Shown one piece after another: positions 60,274 to 64,000 of a stretch of DNA of 64,000 nt. The notes under the pieces were generated by a model that saw nothing but the letters and a program-made list of their open reading frames with translations, had not been told where the DNA came from and did no database searches. The translations under genes and the position numbers were made by a program. The DNA comes from Pseudomonas mandelii (GTDB lineage Bacteria > Pseudomonadota > Gammaproteobacteria > Pseudomonadales > Pseudomonadaceae): positions 5,239,501 to 5,303,500 of the forward strand of contig NZ_LT629796.1 in assembly GCF_900106065.1 (NCBI RefSeq). The letters run 5' to 3'. The stretch's first letter is position 1; each line of letters opens with the position of its first letter.

Positions 60274-61212
60274 ATGCTGACCCGATTGGTACTGCCGTTT
60301 GCCCTGTTGTTCACCCTCCATGCAGCTCACGCGGCGGATGCCGAAAAATGGTACCCCTCGAAATACGGTGCCAACGATGAAATCGGCGCGCTGAATCTGC
60401 TAAACGCGGAGTCGGTGATCAACGCCTCCCAATTGATCAAGAGCGGCAAAACCTATCCGCTGGCCGTGCCCATCGACAAGACTCTGCCAGCCTTCCGTCA
60501 CCGCAGTTTTCACCTGACCAACATCCAGCCGGGCGAGGCGGGTGGCACCACCATGGGGCCTAACAAGTTCACCTTTAACGATGAACTGGTGGTCGGCTGG
60601 ACCGGTGTCGGCACCCAACTCAACGGCATCGGCCATATCGGCATCGACAATGTCTACTACAACGGCAACCGTGCGGCGGACTTCGTCACCGTCGAAGGCG
60701 TGAAAAAACTCGGCATCGAAAAAGTCCCGCCCATCGTCACCCGTGGCGTGGTGCTGGACATGACCGCCGTGTACGGCAGCGCCATCGTGCCGGAGAAAAC
60801 CGAGTTCAGCGTTGCCGACATCCAGAAGGCACTGGACCTGCAAGGCATCAGCATTCAGAAGGGCGACGTGGTGCTGTTCAACACCGGTTGGCTGGAACTG
60901 CTGGGCAAGGACAACGAGAAATTCCTCGCCGTGGAGCCGGGCATCGGCATGGCCGCGGCCAAATGGCTGGCAGACAAGCAGATCGTCGCGTTCGGCGGCG
61001 ACACCTGGGCCTCGGAGATCTACCCGGCGAAAGACGGCCAGGAGTTCCCGGTCAACCAGTTCATGCTGGCCAAGAACGGCATCTACAACCTTGAATTGAT
61101 CGACAGCCGCGCGCTGGTGAAGGACAAGGCCTGGGAGTTCATGTTTGTCCTCGGACAGCCGCTGTACAAGGGCTCGACCCAGGTCAACATCAACCCGGTC
61201 GCGATTCACTGA
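60274..61212 (+). CDS. Exported cyclase-family protein (KynB-like fold)
   Basis: 312 residues with a signal peptide (1-21, HAAHA/AD). The cyclase/kynurenine-formamidase-like fold shows DEIGALNLLN and GTQLNGIGHIG, where the metal-binding HxGTHxD-type motif of KynB is altered, and the later GDTWASEIYPA segment. Members hydrolyse amides or lactones with a metal ion. Location in the periplasm is predicted. AAGGA lies eight bases before the ATG. It precedes the semialdehyde dehydrogenase gene by 166 bp and may be co-regulated by the LysR protein at 63045. Confidence 0.83.
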   Translation: MLTRLVLPFALLFTLHAAHAADAEKWYPSKYGANDEIGALNLLNAESVINASQLIKSGKTYPLAVPIDKTLPAFRHRSFHLTNIQPGEAGGTTMGPNKFTFNDELVVGWTGVGTQLNGIGHIGIDNVYYNGNRAADFVTVEGVKKLGIEKVPPIVTRGVVLDMTAVYGSAIVPEKTEFSVADIQKALDLQGISIQKGDVVLFNTGWLELLGKDNEKFLAVEPGIGMAAAKWLADKQIVAFGGDTWASEIYPAKDGQEFPVNQFMLAKNGIYNLELIDSRALVKDKAWEFMFVLGQPLYKGSTQVNINPVAIH

Positions 61213-61378
61213 CACCTGGTACCACCGATGACGGGCGGGGGGATGACGAATACTCATCCCCTGGCCCGTTGTTGTCATTTGTTGCCCATCAGCCCGGCCA
61301 ATAGAGTGAAGCGTGCGCCATAGGCGTACCCCTTCAATTCGAATGATCGCCTGCCGAACGCCGGCGAGGGAGTTTTTG

Positions 61379-62962
61379 ATGTCCGCTATTTTGGGCCAGC
61401 AGTTTATCGACGGGCAGCGCAGCGCTCTGGGCGGCGAAGCGTTGCAGAGTTTCGACGCCAGCACCGGGCAAGCACTGCCCTATGTTTTTCATCAGGCCAA
61501 TGATCAGGAAGTCAAGCTGGCAGTGACGGCCGCCTCGCGAGCTTTTGCCCCGTTTCGTCAGCTGTTGCCGTTACGACGTGCGGAGTTTCTTGGCGCAATA
61601 GCTGATGAAATCGATGCGCTGGGTGACGATTTTATCGCCTTGGTGTGCCAGGAAACCGCCTTGCCCGAAGGGCGGATTCGCGGTGAGCGCAATCGCACCA
61701 CGGGCCAGTTACGCTTGTTTGCGCAGGTGTTGCTCCGGGGTGATTTTCTCGGTGCGCGGATCGATCAGGCTCAACCCGAACGCACACCGTTGCCGCGACA
61801 GGACATCCGTCAGTACCGCATCGGCGTCGGCCCGGTCGCCGTGTTTGGAGCGAGCAATTTCCCACTGGCGTTTTCCACCGCCGGCGGCGATACCGCTTCT
61901 GCGCTGGCCGCCGGTTGCCCGGTGGTGTTCAAGGCCCACAGCGGGCACATGGCGACCGCGGACCGCGTGGCCGGCGCCATCGTGCGCGCGGCACAGCGCA
62001 CCGGCATGCCTTCGGGCGTGTTCAACATGATTTACGGCGCGGGTGTCGGCCAGGGGTTGGTCAAGGCCGATGGCATCAAGGCCGTCGGTTTCACCGGTTC
62101 ATTGAAGGGCGGTCGAGCCTTGTCCGACCTGGCCGCCGCGCGCCCGCAACCGATCCCGGTGTTCGCCGAGATGTCGAGTATCAACCCGGTGATCCTGCTG
62201 CCTGAGGCGCTGAACACCCGTGGCAGCCAAGTCGCCGAGGAACTGACCGCGTCGATCAACCTCGGCTGCGGCCAGTTCTGCACCAGCCCCGGACTGATCA
62301 TCGGCCTGCACTCGCCGCAGTTCAGCGAGTTCCTGGACGTATTCGCGCAAAACATGGGTAGCCAACCGGCCCAGACCATGCTCAACGCCGGCGCCCTGAA
62401 CAGCTATCGCGCAGGTCTTCAACACATCGTGGCCCACGAACGGGTCGATCACCTCGCCGGTCAGCCGCAGGGCAAATCCAAGGCGCAACCGCAGCTGTTC
62501 AAGGCCGACGTACAGTTGTTGCTCGACGGCGATCCGTTGTTGCAGGAAGAGATCTTCGGCCCGGCCACGGTGGTGGTGGAGGTCGCAGACCGGCACCAAC
62601 TGCGCGCCGTGCTCGGCAGTTTGCACGGTCAACTGACCGCCACGCTGATTGCCGACCCGGCGGACCTGGATCGCTTCGGCGACCTGTTGCCGCTACTCGA
62701 AGACAAGGTCGGACGCTTGCTGCTCAACGGCTACCCGACCGGCGTCGAAGTCAGTGATGCGATGGTGCATGGCGGACCCTATCCAGCCACTTCGGATGCC
62801 CGCGGCACCTCAGTCGGCACCTTGGCCATTGATCGCTTCCTGCGGCCGGTCTGCTACCAGAACTATCCTGATGAGTACCTGCCCCAGGCGCTGCAAAACG
62901 CTAACCCGCTGAGCCTCAATCGACTGGTCGATGGCCAGTGGAGCAGGGCGCCCCTGAGCTAA
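61379..62962 (+). CDS. Alpha-ketoglutaric semialdehyde dehydrogenase (2,5-dioxovalerate dehydrogenase)
   Basis: 527 residues, the characteristic length of this aldehyde-dehydrogenase subfamily. It oxidises 2-oxoglutarate semialdehyde to 2-oxoglutarate at the end of pentose, glucarate/galactarate or hydroxyproline pathways. The family segments VFGASNFPLAFSTAGGDTAS, seen as FGASNFPLAFS, KAHSGHMAT, catalytic E264 in FAEMSSINP and C301 in GQFCTSPG are all present. ATG at 61379 has GAGGGAG at six bases. It is flanked by the exported cyclase-family gene and a LysR regulator. Confidence 0.9.
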   Translation: MSAILGQQFIDGQRSALGGEALQSFDASTGQALPYVFHQANDQEVKLAVTAASRAFAPFRQLLPLRRAEFLGAIADEIDALGDDFIALVCQETALPEGRIRGERNRTTGQLRLFAQVLLRGDFLGARIDQAQPERTPLPRQDIRQYRIGVGPVAVFGASNFPLAFSTAGGDTASALAAGCPVVFKAHSGHMATADRVAGAIVRAAQRTGMPSGVFNMIYGAGVGQGLVKADGIKAVGFTGSLKGGRALSDLAAARPQPIPVFAEMSSINPVILLPEALNTRGSQVAEELTASINLGCGQFCTSPGLIIGLHSPQFSEFLDVFAQNMGSQPAQTMLNAGALNSYRAGLQHIVAHERVDHLAGQPQGKSKAQPQLFKADVQLLLDGDPLLQEEIFGPATVVVEVADRHQLRAVLGSLHGQLTATLIADPADLDRFGDLLPLLEDKVGRLLLNGYPTGVEVSDAMVHGGPYPATSDARGTSVGTLAIDRFLRPVCYQNYPDEYLPQALQNANPLSLNRLVDGQWSRAPLS

Positions 62963-63044
62963 CCACTTTGCCCACGCCGGCAAATGGCGGCAAATGGCGG
63001 CGTGGGCCTGACGGATTTGTCCATTGAATCGAGCACACACCGAT

Positions 63045-63974
63045 ATGGTTCCTTCACTTGGCAGCATCGCTTCGCGGCTTCGACTCAAACAACTGCGGTT
63101 GCTGATCGCGCTGGACGATCGTGGCTCGTTGCACAAGGCCGCCGAGCACATTTCGATTTCCCAGTCCGGCGCCACCAAGGCCTTGCACGAAGTCGAGTCG
63201 TTGCTTGGGATGCCGCTGTTCGAACGTCAGCCCAAGGGCCTGGTTGCTAATGAAATGGGCCGTTGCATGATTCGTTATGCACGGCTGATCTACAGCGACG
63301 TCGAACATTTGCGCGAGGAAATGCTCAGCATCATGCAGGGCCAGGGCGGGCGGTTGTCGGTAGGCGTGATCATGGGCGCGGTGCCGTTGCTGACCCGGGC
63401 CCTGAGCGAATTAAGGCTCAAGCAGCCGGAGTTGTCCGTGGAACTGGTGGAAAACACCAGCGCCACCTTGCTCGGTTTGCTGGATCAAGGGCGGCTGGAC
63501 CTGGCGATCTGTCGCACCAGCGTCGGCCAGCGCTCGGACGCTTATGACTGCATCGAACTCAGCGAAGAGCCCTTGGCGGTGGTCGCCAGCAAAGACCATC
63601 CGTTGGCCCGTGCCGAGTCGTTGCAGTTGTCGCAACTGAGCGATTACCGCTGGGTGGTCTACCCCAAGGACATGCCGATGCGCCAGGCCCTGGAGCGTGA
63701 GTTAAATGAGGCGGGGCTGGAGATTCCGCGTTATCCGCTGGAAACCTCATCGACCTTCGCCACCATTCTGTTGGTGCAGCAGGACCCGACCTTGCTGGCG
63801 GTGATCCCGGTGGAAGTCGCGCAATTCTGCGAGCAACACGATTTGCTGGTGAAATTGCCGGTGTCCATGCGCGCGTTGATCGAGCCTTATGGTGTGATCA
63901 GCCGGGTCGGCGCCGACCTGTCTCCGGCAGCGACCCTGCTGATCAACGAGCTGAAGCAGGACCTGACTACTTGA
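63045..63974 (+). CDS. LysR-type regulator (GbpR/CbbR-like arrangement)
   Basis: 309 residues. The helix-turn-helix (about 13-72) shows LKQLRLLIALDDRGSLHKAA and ISQSGATKALHEVESLLG in pieces, a pattern found in GbpR-type regulators of sugar-acid genes. The effector domain covers about 98-300. ATG at 63045 is used; TTG at 63024 would add seven residues. It lies 82 bp downstream of the semialdehyde dehydrogenase on the same strand and probably controls that gene. Confidence 0.85.
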   Translation: MVPSLGSIASRLRLKQLRLLIALDDRGSLHKAAEHISISQSGATKALHEVESLLGMPLFERQPKGLVANEMGRCMIRYARLIYSDVEHLREEMLSIMQGQGGRLSVGVIMGAVPLLTRALSELRLKQPELSVELVENTSATLLGLLDQGRLDLAICRTSVGQRSDAYDCIELSEEPLAVVASKDHPLARAESLQLSQLSDYRWVVYPKDMPMRQALERELNEAGLEIPRYPLETSSTFATILLVQQDPTLLAVIPVEVAQFCEQHDLLVKLPVSMRALIEPYGVISRVGADLSPAATLLINELKQDLTT

Positions 63975-64000
63975 TCACAATCGGATTCACTGGCGCACCG

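Noticed and set aside
63967..64000. Possible tail of a minus-strand gene entering from the right edge (ends VNPIVIK)
   Set aside because: Only about ten codons are visible and they overlap the end of the LysR gene. It cannot be distinguished from chance.

Overview
The window looks like a chromosomal segment of a fluorescent-group Pseudomonas. The support is a high, even GC content, many Pseudomonas-type REP/REPIN palindromes between genes, and gene families typical of that genus. No rRNA, tRNA, insertion sequence, prophage or CRISPR array was seen.

Layout. (1) Positions 1-17.1 kb are a minus-strand exopolysaccharide (EPS) operon of the Wzx/Wzy type. In transcription order it encodes a NusG/RfaH-like antiterminator, an outer-membrane beta-barrel, a Wza-like export protein, a Wzc-like co-polymerase with tyrosine-kinase domain, an initiating phosphoglycosyltransferase, UDP-glucose dehydrogenase, a WecG/TagA-type transferase, two GT4 transferases, a Wzy-type polymerase, a GT2 transferase, a Wzx flippase, GalE and a secreted GH16 glycosidase. 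Most junctions from wecG down to the GH16 gene are ATGA/GTGA overlaps. The 610-bp region upstream carries a near-consensus promoter and an ops-like element. A divergent UDP-glucuronate-4-epimerase-like gene follows on the plus strand. (2) 18.8-24.3 kb: an alpha/beta hydrolase, a nucleotide-transporter-like MFS protein overlapping a Tat-exported aldo/keto reductase, and the divergent sad/ptrR-like pair. (3) 24.5-29.4 kb is a redox-stress block: msrA, three Ohr paralogues, a probable small RNA, an SDR/HxlR divergent pair with three phased operators, and a periplasmic cupin. (4) 29.4-33.7 kb: a DmpA-type peptidase, a PotF-type binding protein with a divergent LuxR regulator, and an rRNA-methyltransferase-like gene.

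(5) 33.9-47.7 kb holds two catabolic clusters. The first is fae-like, aldo/keto reductase, aldehyde dehydrogenase and MFS, with a LysR gene convergent. The second is a porin, a LysR regulator, aldehyde dehydrogenase, MFS, an enolase-superfamily dehydratase and a GMC oxidoreductase. The porin and aldehyde-dehydrogenase promoters share an almost identical 73-bp module on either side of the lysR gene. (6) 47.8-54.6 kb: a lone receiver domain, a HAD phosphatase, an isoprenylcysteine-methyltransferase-like membrane protein, a GlxA-type regulator divergent from an SDR, a PLP serine/threonine dehydratase-like enzyme, a DUF2388-like protein, a beta-barrel and a SLOG protein. (7) 54.6-59.7 kb: a Na/Pi cotransporter and mgtA. 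The mgtA leader contains a 45-codon ORF wrapped around a perfect stem-loop. (8) 60.2-64 kb: an exported cyclase-family protein, an alpha-ketoglutaric-semialdehyde dehydrogenase and a LysR regulator.

The most noteworthy observations are the mgtA leader ORF/hairpin, the duplicated 73-bp promoter module, the ops-like site in the EPS leader, the three helically phased HxlR operators, the shared ohr upstream element with an adjacent sRNA candidate, and a formaldehyde-activating-enzyme homologue with no methanopterin pathway in view. All family assignments come from reading the sequence; no database search was run.
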